Source: Boesenbergia rotunda | Taxonomy: Eukaryota > Streptophyta > Magnoliopsida > Zingiberales > Zingiberaceae | Reading direction: 5' to 3' | DNA: 64,000 nucleotides | Assembly: GCA_024364735.1 (NCBI GenBank) | Contig: JAGFNQ010000216.1 | Coordinates: 248,001 to 312,000 of the forward strand | Shown: one piece after another, positions 45,222 to 58,523 of the stretch | Layout of the letters: the number at the start of each line of letters is the position of its first letter | Position numbering within the stretch: position 1 is the first letter of the stretch | Notes under the pieces: generated by a model | Told to the model about the DNA's origin: nothing | Databases searched by the model: none | What the model saw: only the letters and a program-made list of their open reading frames with translations | Made by a program: the position numbers and the translations under genes

Positions 45222-45246
45222 AGATATATATATATATATATATATT
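45222..45246. repeat. (TA)n microsatellite
   Basis: About 12 TA dinucleotides in a row. Confidence 0.9.
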
Positions 45247-45289
45247 ATTTGTGACTCCACAACTTAAGCCTTTGGCCCAGGTGCAAGAT

Positions 45290-45544
45290 TCAATAAAGAA
45301 TAGAATTAAGTAACCAAGATGAAGAAGGTCCTTGCCTCATCCTCTCTTCTGCATGAAAACCAATTGCTTTCCTTGGTATTTGCTGAGATGCATGGCTTCC
45401 TTTTATGATCCCTAAAGTACATTGAGAAGGAAAATATAGGAGGGTCACAGCTTCCTTTACTATGCTTGGAATAACATTGTCAAATGCTTTTGCAAAGTCT
45501 AACTTGATCATCATCATTTTCTCTTTGTTTTTAGCACACACCAA
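45290..45544 (-). pseudogene. Possible LINE reverse-transcriptase scrap
   Basis: The minus frame has MIKLDFAKAFDNV, which fits the KLDF(S/A)KA(F/Y)D motif of plant LINE RT, and a later MRQGPSS that could be a decayed RQGDPLS motif. No YADD box is seen. Weak, short and frameshifted. Confidence 0.35.
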
Positions 45545-47769
45545 CTAAGAGTCCACGAAGCACTCCTGGAATAGTCCACTTAACTACCCTGACCCTTGAT
45601 GAAATTAATCAAATTGTAAGATTTCAAGAGCTATAAGTCAATAATTGAATGTTGAAAAAAAAATAAAATATGGATTCAATCACTTAGCTTATCACAGATA
45701 TTTCAAGTCCCACAAACTTGTTTAGCTTATCACTTAGCTCCTTGTGGTCTCTGATATGTTACAGTCCTATTGCTCCACTGTTGTTTGCTATAGTTGTAGT
45801 TAGAAGGATTGGGTATCCAATGCAGCAGGATTTGTTTCCCACTGGCTTAGCAATCACTGTTCATCTGTTTATCAATCTTTGTTTTTAGTTTTTCCAGTTT
45901 GTGAGACATTTACTCTTTTAATGTGATCAAATCACGTTCACTGGTGAGGAACTTCTGCAGAAGAATGACAAAACCTGAAGTTTACCTGTGAGATCCTCTC
46001 ATTCATACCAATAGTGTCTCCGTTTCTGTAACACAGTAGAGAGGAAACTATATATATGGACCTGTTTCTTCCTTCAAGTTAGTGGGAGTCATTATCATTC
46101 ACTATTCATTTCCATTCTCATCACTGAGGTCAGTGTAATGAAATTCGAAATAGAAAAGTGGGATGATAAATCAATAAATCAATTATTTTCTCAACTTTAT
46201 TGAAATTCGAGCTTGGCTCAATTTACAAATCTACCAAATAATCACCAACTTGACTATGCCATGAGACTAACTACATCAATCAGTTCTAAAATCAATCGAA
46301 AAGCTGAGGAGGTTAGCTCCCATAGTTACCTTGGTTGTTTAAAGTAAAAAGGTAATCTATTTTGAATTCTAACTCTTGTGTTCATTATCACTATCATTTC
46401 ATGTAAACCTCATTTAGTTATTTAAGTGTTGTCTTAGTCTAGGTTATACTTGTTTGAAAAGGCAGGCTAGATAATAATATAATTTCCAACAAATATAATC
46501 ATTATTTCATCGCAGTAAAGGTGTCAAGTAACAAGTCTTCATATTTCACAGCAATGAGACATGTTATTAAGTTTTGTACTCACAATAAAGGTGCCAAATA
46601 ACTAGACATGTTTTGTAGTAGAAATGTCTTGTATGAAATTCTTAGAGTTAATTTGATTATCTGGAATTGTATCAATAACATCAGGCTTTCAAGGCATATC
46701 AAATCGCTATTCTTTCTAGTGGTGGTGTGACTTGTGAGTACTAATTGAGTAATATACCTGTACAGACTCTTCCTTTCTGTTTATAATTGTATAGATATGT
46801 ACAGAGAAACTATTATCTTCATAGAATTATTTGAATTAAGGTAACGTGAAAGAAATTCTTCATGATTAGACGCTAAAACTAATTACACTAGCCAACAAAA
46901 TTAAGCAAAAGCAATTTCCTTGAGAGGTTGTGAAAATACTGGGTTGACACTAACTGGTACTAGTTCTTTGGGTTTCTACTTGTCTTTCATTGTAGAGTTA
47001 TGTGGTGATTGGTACAGTTAGTTCTAGACTATATCTGGAACCATGATTATACCCATAATTGAGCTGTTGATCCACACTTGAGAATCTAGTTAATAATGTT
47101 TGCACCTCGGGCGTATATCAATCTATAAGGGATTTAGTTTATTTTTGTTAGTGAATCTTGCTCAAAACAGTTGGTACATTAATTTGGTTTCAAAGTATCG
47201 ACTTTGTTATATGGCATGGGAACATAAGGAAACAACTTCTGTTCTGATCTTATAGTATAGGAACTAATTTTATAGTAATCACAAGGTTTAGGTTGGCTGG
47301 CTTTATATACTCATATTTAGATCTGGAATTGAAGCTAAAAATATGATAATTTAGTGTTAGAGCAAAAACAACACATCTTGATCAATGGAGTCTGAATGAG
47401 AAGATTAAATGTTTGAATGCTTAGTTGTATTGGAAGAAGATGATCCGTGGCCTTTGTCTTGCAGTTGAGTTGCTGGACTAAAATCATCCTGACTCAAAGG
47501 CATCAAACATCAGACATGCGTGTTGGACCAAGATTAGCATGCAATGATATGGAATTTTCTTATCCATATCATGGATGTATTTTTCCTTTTCTTGTAGGAT
47601 TCGTTATTTATTCATGCATCCATAAGATTAATCAAGGACATATAGCATAATTAGAGGTTTTATCATAGAGTATTTCAGAGTGTGAAGGTCTATATTTCAG
47701 AGCGTGTAGGATTCTTTATTGTTGTCATTGTAATCAACAAAAAAAAATGGACCAATTAACATTCGCCCC

Positions 47770-47831
47770 CGGGTTATGGTGCAGCGGTAGGATAATTAGT
47801 CATTAACCCAGACATCCGCGGTTCGATCCCA
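47770..47831 (+). repeat. tRNA-like / SINE-head-like sequence
   Basis: GGGTTATGGTGCAGCGGTAGG (A-box region) and, about 30 bases on, CGCGGTTCGATCCC (B box). The spacing suits an internal Pol III promoter. No 3' poly(A) or target duplication was found, so I cannot call a complete SINE. Confidence 0.45.
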
Positions 47832-47894
47832 ACATATTAGTCATCAGTTCACCAACCTCAGCAGATGATCGAAGCTACAAGTTATTAGACTCAG

Positions 47895-48288
47895 CAGACG
47901 GTAGGAGCTCCAGTACCTCAAACTATGCAGCCAGCAGCAATTCAGATGATTCAGTCACTGCCTCTTCAGACGATGCCACCATCAGTTCCAGAGATGGACT
48001 CGGTTTACACGCTCACCAGAAAGAAGGCACAACAGGTCGATGAATCGTTTTTCTGAGATATTAAAGAGCTATAGGGTATCTACGTGTAGGTCACCGCTTG
48101 TAATATGGTAGTTACCGTTAGAGAGATGTTGAATATTTTCCAATATGATAGATAATGCATTTGACTCGCAATCAGGGTTAAGGTTGGTTGACAGCACTAC
48201 TCTGATGAGGAGGTTACTTGGGAGCTCGAGGATACGTTCAGAGCTCACTATCCTCATCTATTTACTTGAGGTGCGTAGTGACTAGTCT
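47895..48288 (+). pseudogene. G coding remnants: Pro/Gln-rich piece and chromodomain tail
   Basis: 47895-48055 reads a Pro/Gln/Met-rich stretch ending LTRKKAQQVDESFF then TGA; origin uncertain, perhaps Gag. 48150-48270 reads, with stops, a shortened chromodomain end: IRVKV-G-stop-QHYSDEEVTWELED, then FRAHYPHLFT stop. The motif EEVTWELED...YPHLF is the usual C-terminus of Tekay/Del chromovirus Pol, where the chromodomain guides integration to heterochromatin. A Trp codon has become TGA. Confidence 0.6.
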
Positions 48289-48379
48289 GGTTTGTTGATA
48301 TCAGTTGTGATTGACTAGTACCAGTTGTGGTGACTAGTATTTGTTACAGTTCATTAGTTAAATTTGGGGACCAAATTTT

Positions 48380-48396
48380 TATTAGTAGGGGAGAAT
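48380..48396 (+). promoter_or_regulatory. Polypurine tract of G
   Basis: ATTAGTAGGGGAGAA directly before the LTR start TGTTGAAAATC. The preceding AAATTTGGGGACCAAATTTTTAT block is typical of the end of chromovirus internal regions. Confidence 0.8.
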
Positions 48397-51138
48397 GTTG
48401 AAAATCGAAATTTTAAAAGGGCTCGGTTGTAATTCTCTAAACTAGGAGGGCTTTTATGAAAAACGGTGTAAAAAAAAGCTATTTAAACCCCTAAAACCCT
48501 AACTTCCCCTTATCTTCCTCGCTTTCTCTCGAAACCGCACCCTGCCCTTCGGTTTTTGCCTGACGCCGTCGCCTCTGCCCTAGTTGACGGTCGACGCCGA
48601 ACCCCATCGAGCGAAGCCGACGCAGCCACCACCTCTGCCGAGTTTCTGGCCCTCGTTTGTCTTCTTCTTGTTCCTACTCGTCCGCTCACAGCCAGTCGAC
48701 GCCGACCCCTTTTTGCGGCGAGCGATCCCTCTGTTGCCGCGAACCCTAGTCGCGCAAGGATCCCCTTCACGCGAGTACGGCCGGCGACATCACCTCCTTC
48801 GCGAGATCCTAGTTGAGTGCCCTCTACGCCGAAGGAAATCGAGTTCTGCTCTCGGCGATCTCTGATCCAGCGATCGGGTAATTCAGGTAAGGTTTTGATT
48901 AGGGTTGATTTGGTTTGGGATGTGTGCTATGAAATTATGCGTTCAATTTGGGTTGTTGGATTTGGAGCGATGTAGTATTTGAGTTGTAGACGAATAGTAC
49001 AATTTCTTTTGTTTACCTTGATCTATGGTTATGCTCTATTTGCTCTCCCTTCCATATCGTGAGCATGAATATGGGATCTGTCCTTGATGATGAACATAGC
49101 TGACCTAGATTTATTGTGGTTATAGTTGTGGAAATTCTGATCTTGTGTAGGATCTGGTATTGCTCAGTGCACTGTTTTAGGATGCGCCATGAGCTTCCCT
49201 TGAGAGCTGATTTGGGAATTATTACTACTCTTTCTAATCTACCGTGAGCTTTGGAAGTATGATATGGTTAGGATTTGATTATTAGTTGGGTTTTGTGATC
49301 TTGGGTGGCCACTGCCATAGAGCACAGCTTATTAGTAGGTTGATTGCTGTAGGGTGTGAGGTTGGTAGTTTAGCTTTTTTGAGGTTGTATCACCAATGTT
49401 GTAAGTTTCATTAAAACAAGATTTAATTTAACGTGTGTTATAATTAGGATTTATCTTAATTTTAGTTATTTATAGTTTAGCTAATTATTTAGTTAAGTTT
49501 TATAAATAGCTAAACAATGTCCTTGATACAGGACCCTGAGTTGGACTCGTATGATTGATCATGAAAAGATTAAGTCGGACACGTTCTACAAATAAAGGCG
49601 GGTATTTCTCCTTTGTACTCGAGTAGTCTTCTTTACCTTAAAAGCATGGCTTGTTATATCTGATAGGTTGCTTGACCTTGTTCTTTGTCGTTAATTAAAC
49701 ATCGCCGTTGAGACTTGTTCTTCGTTGATCTTCGAGTATTCCAAGTTTATATCCGTACAGTCCTCTATTGGTTTTTCTGTTCTGTAAAGTGCCGCTTGTA
49801 CGCGAGTACTTAGAAGTCCATTAAACACAGATAGGTTTATTTGGCATTAGAAATACCCTACCTAGTAGTGTAGATGCATAATCGTTGGATTTCGATTTCT
49901 GGTTGATTGTATCGATGGATGTTTCACTCGTTGGATTTTATTGCATCGTAGTTTCTTCGGTTGTTTGTGCATCGTGTCTCATGCATCATACTTGCACGTT
50001 GCATACTAACGACTGTTGGCTTACATTTGGTTAAGCGTCGTTAGTCATATTGTTGCTCGATTCACTCGACCACATGTTGTCATGGTAGTGGTTAGAGTGC
50101 GAGTGTTTGTCCTGTCATGCCAGACAGTGACACCCTCACCGTTGTTTTAGAGGGATGAGCCGTTGGTGGCTCACCCTCACTGTTGATTGTTTTTTTGAGG
50201 GATATTATGTGATAGCTCCCCCCCGATGTACCGTGGGTTCGGAGTGTTGACTTCCCAGCATCCTGTCCACTCAACCACGCCTTATGTGGTATTTATTATT
50301 GTATGTGATATTATTATTGTTGTTGGAGTGGTACAGTTGTCACAGCCCTACCCACTCGGTCACACAGATGGGTCGTGTTGACGGCTTGACTGGCGTCAGG
50401 GGTGACACATGTCATTGCATCATGTGCATACGTATTTCTTTTATGCATTTGTTTGTGTTTGGTGCACTTATATGAGCTATGATTGTTGCATATGTATGAC
50501 ATGCATGTCTATCTTGATGTTATTGTTGTTGAGTTGTTTATACAGGCCTAGTGTTTACCCGGATTTTATGCTATGTCGTTTTACTATATGTTATGCATGA
50601 TTAGGTAAATCTAATATTTCTTATGGACTGTACCTTTTGAGTCTCTACTCCGTTATCTTATTTATGCCATGCTTATTGTCTACTCATATACCCGCAGAGT
50701 CCGCCCGGACTCACCACCCCTGCTTCCCTTTTTGTTGTTTCAGATAGCAGGTAGTGGTATTGCTTGGAGCCAGGAGATGATCCAGTTGCCAGTCCCTCAG
50801 TCTCACCTTGTCGGTTTGGTTTAGCGTTTCTATTTCGGTATTATGTTAGTTTTCCGTATTTCATTTGTTTATCAGTTGTCGGATTGGTTTTGTTACTATT
50901 ATGACAGAGACTTTGAGTTCATGTGGTTGTGATGTTCTTTAATGTTTAATGTGGCTGAGCCATCCATTATTATTTTGTTTTAATATAAACTGCGTGGATG
51001 TATATTATACTTATTGTTGTGATGCCAGCCGCTTGTGGCTGAGCCATATTGGTGGAGATATTATGTATACTTGCCTCATATTGTCCGCCGTACAAGGGAG
51101 ATTCTGCCCGATTTTCGAGGAAGCATGTACCTCTGGGG
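48397..51138 (+). mobile_element. 3' LTR of element G, last bases missing
   Basis: Collinear with 39141-44065 minus the insertion, TATTTAAA at 48480-48487. It stops at CCTCTGGGG, short of the final GCGTGACA, and is followed by 18 unrelated bases. Confidence 0.88.
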
Positions 51139-51156
51139 CCTCATTTTTTTGTTAAT

Positions 51157-53155
51157 TGTCACGCCCCCAGAGGCACATGCTTCCTCGAAAATCGGGCAGC
51201 ATCTCCCCTGTACGGCGGACAATATGAGGCAAGTATACATAATATCTCCACCAATATGGCTCAGCCACAAGCGGCTGGCATCACAATAATAAGTATAATA
51301 TACATCTACGCAGTTTATATTAAAACAAAATAATAATGGATGGCTCAGCCACCTTAAACATTAAAGAATATAACAACCACATGAACTCAAAGTCTCTGTC
51401 ATAATAGTAACAAAACCAATCCGACAACTGATAAACAAATGAAATACGGAAAACTAACATAATACCGAAATAGAAACGCTAAACCAAACCGACAAGGTGG
51501 GACTGAGGGACTGGCAACTGGATCATCTCCTGGCTCTAAGCTATACCACTACCTGCTATCTGAAACAACAAAAAGGGAAGCAGGGGTGGTGAGTCCGGAC
51601 GGACTCTGCGGGTATATGAGTAGACAATAAGCATGGCATAAATAAGATAACGGAGTAGAGACTCAAAAGGTACAGTCCATAAGAAATATCAGATTTACCT
51701 AATCATGCATAACTTATAGTAAAACGACATAGCATAAAATCCGGGTAAACACTAGGCCTGTATAAACAACTCAACAACAATAACATCAAGATAGACATGC
51801 ATGCCATACATATGCAACAATCATAGCTCATATAAGTGCACCAAACACAAACAAATGCATAAAAGAAATACGTATGCACATGATGCAATGACATGTGTCA
51901 CCCCTGACGCCAGTCAAGCCGTCAACACATCCCATCTGTGTGACCGAGTGGGTAGGGCTGTGACAACTGTACCACTCCAACAACAATAATAATATCACAT
52001 ACAACAATAAATACCACATAAGGCGTGGTTGAGTGGACAGGATGCTGGGAAGTCAACACTCCGAACCCACGGTACATCGGGGGGGAGCTATCACATAATA
52101 TCCCTCAAAAAACCAATCAACAGTGAGGGTGAGCCACCAACGGCTCATCCCTCTAAAACAACGGTGAGGGTGTCACTGTCTGGCATGACAGGACAAACAC
52201 TCACACTCTAACCACTACCATGACAACATGTGGTTGAGTGAATCGAGCAACAATATGACTAACGACGGCTTAACCAAATGTAAGCCAACAGTCGTTAGTA
52301 TGCAACGTGCAAGTATGGTGCATGAGACACGATGCACAAACAACCGAAGAAACTACGATGCAATAAAATCCAACGAGTGAATCATCCATCGATACAATCA
52401 ACCAGAAATCGAAATCCAACGATTATGCATCTACACTACTAGGTACGGTATTTCTAATGCCAAATAAACCTATCTGTGTTTAATGGACTTCTAAGTACTC
52501 GCGTACAAGCGGCACTTTACAGAACAGAAAAACCAATAGAGGACTGTACGGATATAAACTTGGAATACTCAAAGATCAACGAAGAACAAGTCTCAACGGC
52601 GATGCTTAATTAACGACAAAGAACAAGGTTAAGCAACCTATCAGATATAACAAGTCATGCTTTTAAGGTAAAGAAGACTACTCGAGTACAAAGGAGAAAT
52701 ACCCGCCTTTATTTGTAGAACGTGTCCGACTTAATCTTTTCATGATCAACCATACGAGTCCAACTCAGGGTCCTGTATCAAGGAATTTGTTTAGTTATTT
52801 ATAAAACTTAACTAAATAATTAGCTAAACTATAAATAACTAAAATTAAGATAAATCCTAATTATAACACACGTTAAATTAAATCTTGTTTTAATGAAACT
52901 TACAACATTGGTGATACAACCTCAAAAAAGCTAAACTACCAACCTCACACCCTACAGCAATCAACCTACTAATAAGCTGTGCTCCATGGCAGTGGCCACC
53001 CAAGATCACAAAACCCAACTAATAATCAAATCCTAACCATATCATACTTCCAAAGCTCACGGTAGATTAGAAAGAGTAGTAATAATTCCCAAATCAGCTC
53101 TCAAGGGAAGCTCATGGCGCATCCTAAAACAGTGCACTGAGCAATACCAGATCCT
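51157..53155 (-). mobile_element. Inverted G-family LTR, broken by assembly gap
   Basis: TGTCACGCCCCCAGAGG begins the reverse complement of the G LTR, with an intact terminus. About 2.0 kb is present before the gap, aligned to 49150-51138 in reverse. It has private differences (for example AACAAATTCC in place of AACAATGTCC at the site near 52790), so it is a separate copy and not an assembly echo of the neighbour. With 48397-51138 it forms a near-palindrome with 18 bp between the arms. Confidence 0.85.
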
Positions 53156-53266
53156 NNNNNNNNNNNNNNNNNNNNNNNNNNNNNNNNNNNNNNNNNNNNN
53201 NNNNNNNNNNNNNNNNNNNNNNNNNNNNNNNNNNNNNNNNNNNNNNNNNNNNNNNNNNNNNNNNNN
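53156..53266. other. Assembly gap (N)
   Basis: A run of 111 N between the inverted G LTR and the H LTR. The true size is unknown; the two sides need not be this close. Confidence 0.98.
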
Positions 53267-55497
53267 ATGTTGACATGGATACGGGTTCGTAATTTTAAAA
53301 TTTAATTACGTGCAGCGGAAGTTTAGCATAAATAATTTCTCAAATTATTTTAACCACGTATCTAGCATGCAACCTTATGTTGTGGAGACATGATCATAAT
53401 TTAAAATTTTGCAGAAAGTAAACTAATTTACTCAATACCTCGCGTAACTCGAAGTAAGGGACGAGATCCAACCGTAGCGTCCCTTGGAAGCTCCGCCTCT
53501 ATTCGCGTCCACGTCGAGTTTTCTTCGGGATGACTTCGCAAAGCCACGAGTTTCGTACTGACAAGAACTACTAGATTCTCCAAAGGCACGACAAGAATAT
53601 CAAGAGAGAGATGGAAACTAACCACCAAAAGAAAAACGGAATCAAGATTCCGGGAGGAAGGAAGGAGTCGCGCCCCGCTTCTTCATCTTCTTCGGCCTCT
53701 TCTTGGTGGTGGCTCACGGCAAGGGAAGGGAGGGCAGCCGGCCCTAGGAGAGGGAGAGGGTAGCCGGCCCTAGAGGGAGAGGGAGAAAAGGAGAGGAAGA
53801 GAGGCTAGGTAAGAATCCTTGATCTCTTGAATTGATTTCCAAGCATTGCCTTTGCACCTTTATATAGTAGCCTCTTTATCGCCAAGTCTCCTTTTAACGG
53901 AATAAATTTTTCATAAGAAATTTATCTTATAAATTTTCTATGAATTATTCCGTTATGCATAGTTTTTATTATAACTTAATTTATAATAAAAACAACCATA
54001 TCTCCCCTTTTATTATGGAATAAAATTTACAAGAAATTTATTATATAAATTTTTCTTATCATGGAAAAATCAATTCATAATTGATTTTATAAAATAAAAT
54101 AAACCAATCCATGGTTCATTTTAATTTCCATAAAAATAATAAATTTCTATAAATTTCTTTATATAAATTTCTTTATGTAAGTTTCTTTATCCATAATTTT
54201 ATAAAACAAATCACGCTCCATTTATTTTATAATTTAAATCAAACACTTTGGTTTCCCTTTTTATTAGGGCCGGCCAAACCAAAGAGGGTGGGGACCCACT
54301 TTGGCCAGCCAAATCCAAGCCGTCGGCTCACGAATTAAACTCATTTAATTCGTCCAATAAGCCTTCAAAAGACTTAGGCATTTTAAGCTTCCGATGCGTC
54401 TCTGATTAATTCAGATTAGACTTATCTCTCTTGATCGGAAAATCCAATTTTCAACTCATTTTAAATCCCTCGGATTACTCGTAGTGCGTGTGACTAAATA
54501 GGCTTTCGATTTATGTTGGCCGTCTATAATCAACCAATTATAGAATTATCATGAGTGGCACCTAGTAGTACATCATGTCCCCCAATTAATCAAAAGATCA
54601 ACGGTTGACCTCAGAAATAATCCTGAAACCCTTCAGCAGCTATAATGAGTCGTGCCCCATTCCCTTCACCATCTTATACCCACTTGGTTCAGGACACGGT
54701 ATATGTGTGTCAGTCCCCACTAGGCTGACTACGTCACACCTAGCCCAAGTAATGTCTTTCTCGTCCAATGGATTCTAGTTACTCTCATGTTTCTGAGAGA
54801 TTCATACTCTGAACATGTGATGCTCTAGCCAGAGGCTTCGAGTAACAATCCGACGATAGGCCTTGGGTATACATCTCCTCGCAAGGAGTGGTGAATCCTT
54901 TGTAGGCTGTTCAAACATCTTCAGGCACTTCGGCTTATACCCAACCATCCTGGGTCCACACCTCCTTAGAGATGCTTGCTTAAGATGTCAAAGTATAAGT
55001 CTCCATGACCAAGATGACTTGAACACCGCAAGTCTAAGGAACATCGCACTTAAGCTGCAGTAAGAACTTCATTGACATATCTATATGTAGATTACCATAT
55101 GAAGTCTTACAGCTAGTCATTCCAATGAACTAGTTCCCTTAACTAGCATCCATGTTTATCTCCGGACATCCCAATGTCACCAGCCAGTGAGAATCAGCTG
55201 ATTAGAGAATAACCCATGCTAGTCTCAACAGAATTGATAGTGTCCATATTTATCAATTCATCGACTAGGGACAATTTCAATACTTCACAATTGCACATGT
55301 AGAGATAATCACTAGTTGTGAATCCATCACAAATTCTCTCATGCTGTGAATTGTATTGTGGACATTAAGTAAATGAGTTTAAGATCTCAATCAAATACAT
55401 GAACATGTATACTCAAATAGTGAATATTCATTTATTAAAGTAAATGATTACAATCATAAGGCGATTGCCTTAAGACACTTCTCTCAAAATACTAACA
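53267..55497 (-). mobile_element. 3' LTR of element H (outer ~30 bp lost in the gap)
   Basis: Collinear with 60797-63072; sequence starts about 29 bases inside the LTR. It ends ATACTAACA at 55497. TATATAAAGG on the minus strand at about 53855-53866. Confidence 0.9.
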
Positions 55498-55511
55498 AAC
55501 TCCCACTTGGC
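55498..55511 (-). promoter_or_regulatory. Polypurine tract of H
   Basis: GCCAAGTGGGAGTT on the element strand next to the LTR start TGTTAGTA. Confidence 0.75.
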
Positions 55512-55517
55512 CTAATG

Positions 55518-58474
55518 TCAATCGCTACGATATCCAATACCACAGGCTCTAACATGACCCTCAAACTTGCTCTGAGGTAAGGCTTTAGTTAAAGGATCCG
55601 CTAAATTCCTTTCAGTGGGAATTTTCTCAATTTGTATATCATTCCTACTTATAATCTCTCTGATCAGATGATAGCGACGAAGCACGTGTTTGGATCGCTG
55701 ATGAGACCTTGGTTCCTTTGCTTGTGCAATAGCTCCATTGTTGTCGCAGTAAACCGGTATTGCTTCACCAATGGTTGGAACCACACCAAGTTCCGAGACA
55801 AACTTCTTGATCCAGACTGCTTCTTTTGCTGCTTCCGAAGCCGCAATATATTCCGCTTCCGTGGTAGAATCCGCTACAGTGTCTTGCTTGGAACTCTTCC
55901 AACTTATTGCGCCCCCATTCAAAGTAAATACGTATCCAGACTGAGATTTGGAGTCATCCTTATCTGTCTGGAAACTGGCATCTGTATACCCACGTATTAC
56001 CATATCTCCTTCTCCATATATTAGGAACACATCCTTAGTTCTTCTTAAGTACTTAAGGATTGTCTTGACAGCCGCCCAATGATCCATTCCTGGATCAGAC
56101 TGGTATCTGCTCGTGACGCTCAGAGCATACGATACATCGGGCCTAGTACATAACATAGCATACATGATAGATCCTATCGTGGATGCATAAGGTATCTTAT
56201 TCATGCAAATCCTCTCGTCTTCTGTGCGTGGACACATAGACTTTGAAAGGTTGATCCCATGCCTGATGGGAAGGTAACCTTTCTTGGATTCCTTCATGCT
56301 AAACCTTTTTAGCACTCGGTCTATATATGTAGACTGCGAAAGACCAAGCAACCGTTTTGATCTATCTCTATAGATTCTAATCTCAAGGATATAGGTTGCT
56401 TCTCTCAGGTCTTTCATGGAGAAAGTTTTGGACAACCAAATTTTAACTAACTGCAAGATTGATATATCGTTTCCTATAAGTAATATGTCATCGACATATA
56501 ATACTAGGAATACGACTGCACTCCCACTAACCTTCTTGTACACACAAGGTTCGTCAAGATTTTGTGAGAAATCAAACTCTTTGATTGTCTCATCAAAACA
56601 GATGTTCCAGCTCCTGGATGCTTGCTTCAGTCCATATATGGATCGTCGAAGCTTATATACTTTGGTTTTATCAACCGATGTGAAACCTTCAGGTTGTATC
56701 ATGTATACATCCTCAAGCAGGTTTCCATTAAGGAAAGCTGTTTTCACATCCATTTGCCATATCTCATAATCATAATGAGCTGCTATGGCTAGGAGCATCC
56801 GAATGGATTTAAACATAGCTACTGGAGAATAGGTTTCGTCTTAATCAATTCCTTGTTTCTGACGATATCCTTTTGTCACTAATCTAGCCTTAAAGGTAAC
56901 AACATTACCTTCCATGTCGATTTTCTTCTTGAAAACCCACTTGCACCCTATGGGCTTAATCCCTTCAGGTGGGTTAACCAAGTCCCATACTTGGTTTTCA
57001 TACATGGAATCCATTTCCGACTTCATGGCTTCAAGCCATTTGTCCCTTTCTGAACTTTTCAGAACATCTTCATAACTGATAGGTTCGTCGTCGTTCGATT
57101 CACTTATGAGAAATCCGTATCTCTCTGGAATATTGCGTGTCCTATCAGACCTACGAAGAGGTGGTGTTGTTTTAGGTTCAACTGATAGCTCATCATTATG
57201 AGTTATTGGTTGTGGGTCTAGACTAGGTGTCTCTGTAATGTCTATTGGAGTTTCTTGAACTTCATCAAGTTCAATGCCACTCCCACTGTTTTCTTGTAAA
57301 AGAAATTCTTTTTCCAGAAATACAGCATGCCTTGAAACAAACACCTTTTGTTCCAAGGGATGATAGAATTGGTAACCCTTTGTTTCCTTACGGTATCCAA
57401 TAAATAGACATTTATCAGACTTAGCATCCAATTTGTCTGATACAGTCCGCTTCACATAAGCAGGACAACCCCATAACTTAAGGTGAGTTAAGTGAGGTTT
57501 CTTACTATTCCACGTCTCATATGGAGTAGTAGAGACTACCTTGGTCGGGACTCTGTTTAGCATGTAAACACCTGTCTTGAGCGCACAGCCCCAAAAGGAT
57601 TTTGGAAGAGTTGAATGATTCATCATGGATCTAACCATGTCCATCAAGGTTCGGTTATGCCTCTCAGATACACCATTATGTTGTGGTGTATATGGCGGAG
57701 TCCATTGAGACAATATCCCATTGTCCCTAAGACAATCTTGAAACTTTTGACTTAAGTATTCACCACCCCGATCGGATCGAAGTATCTTAATAATTTTGCC
57801 AAGCTGTTTCTCTACTTCATTTCTGAACTCTTTGAATTTCTCAAAAGCTTCAGATTTGTGTTTCATTAAGAACACATACCCGAATCGTGAGTGATCATCG
57901 ATAAAGGTAATGAAGTAGCTATAGCCTCCTTGTGCAAGAGTTGACATTGGTCCACATACATCAGTATGTATTAGACCAAGCAATTCTCCCACTGGATTAC
58001 CTTTTCCAGAAAAGGGTAATTTGGTCATCTTGCCTTTTAAGCATGATTCGCATGTATCAAATGAACCGGGTTCAAATGATTTCAGAATTCCACATCGATG
58101 TAATTTGGTCATGCGTTTCTTACTTACATGGCCAAGACGACAATGCCACGTGTAGGAGTCTATTCGATTATCTATTCGAGCACGTTTGTTGCTTCTTCGA
58201 TATTGAAAACGTCACTGGATAAATCTAACGTGTAGATACCATTGCACAAAGTTCAAGTCCCTTAAAGAACGCCATTTAAAGTTATGTAACAACAATTGTT
58301 ACTAAAAGTTAAATGATGACTCTTTTCATCCAAACATGAAATAGATACAATGTTCTTTATTAATGAAGGAACAAAATAACAATTATCCAATTCTAAGACA
58401 AGTCCAGTAGGGAGCTTTAGCAAATATGTTCCGATGGCAACAGCAGCAATCTTTGCTCCATTTCCAACTCGCAA
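55518..58474 (-). pseudogene. Element H pol (PR-IN-RT-RNase H), Angela/Tork-like copia, few lesions
   Basis: 58474-58262: protease/linker part (RVGNGAKIAAVAIGTY; SISCLDEKSHHLTF), then stops near 58255 and a frameshift near 58190 before WHCRLGHVSKKR. 58112-56841: integrase, with D51 (HTDVCGP), D114 (LRSDRGGEYL) and E150 (NGVSERHN) counted from MTKLHRCG, so the triad is intact; then a linker and the RT start. Codon TAA at 56839-56841 replaces Tyr in GID-Y-DET. 56816-55518: RT with YVDD (residues 107-110 of that part) and RNase H (GYTDASFQTDKDDSKSQSG; STTEAEYIA; KHVLRRYHLIREI), ending at a stop next to the polypurine tract. Pol would need only a few changes from a working ancestor, so decay is recent. 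Confidence 0.88.
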
Positions 58475-58523
58475 ATTCGCTTCTCCCTTGACGAGTCTTC
58501 TTCTATTCCTTAGCCCTTATATG

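Larger units (their letters stand above)
44084..47769 (+). other. G interior, mostly non-coding
   Basis: The first ~300 bp look like a gypsy leader; beyond that I find no Gag, protease, RT or integrase. The sequence is patchy unique-looking DNA with a possible LINE scrap at 45290-45544 and a TA repeat at about 45222-45246. G is therefore either a large non-autonomous derivative or an element whose coding region was replaced. Confidence 0.6.

Noticed and set aside
48510..48865. Arg/Ala-rich frames on both strands
   Set aside because: G LTR downstream of its TATA box, also found at 39300-39600 where frames are broken differently.
51139..51156. 18-bp spacer between inverted G LTRs as a target site
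   Set aside because: No matching duplicate at the other visible end and the left LTR is clipped, so it cannot be called a target duplication.
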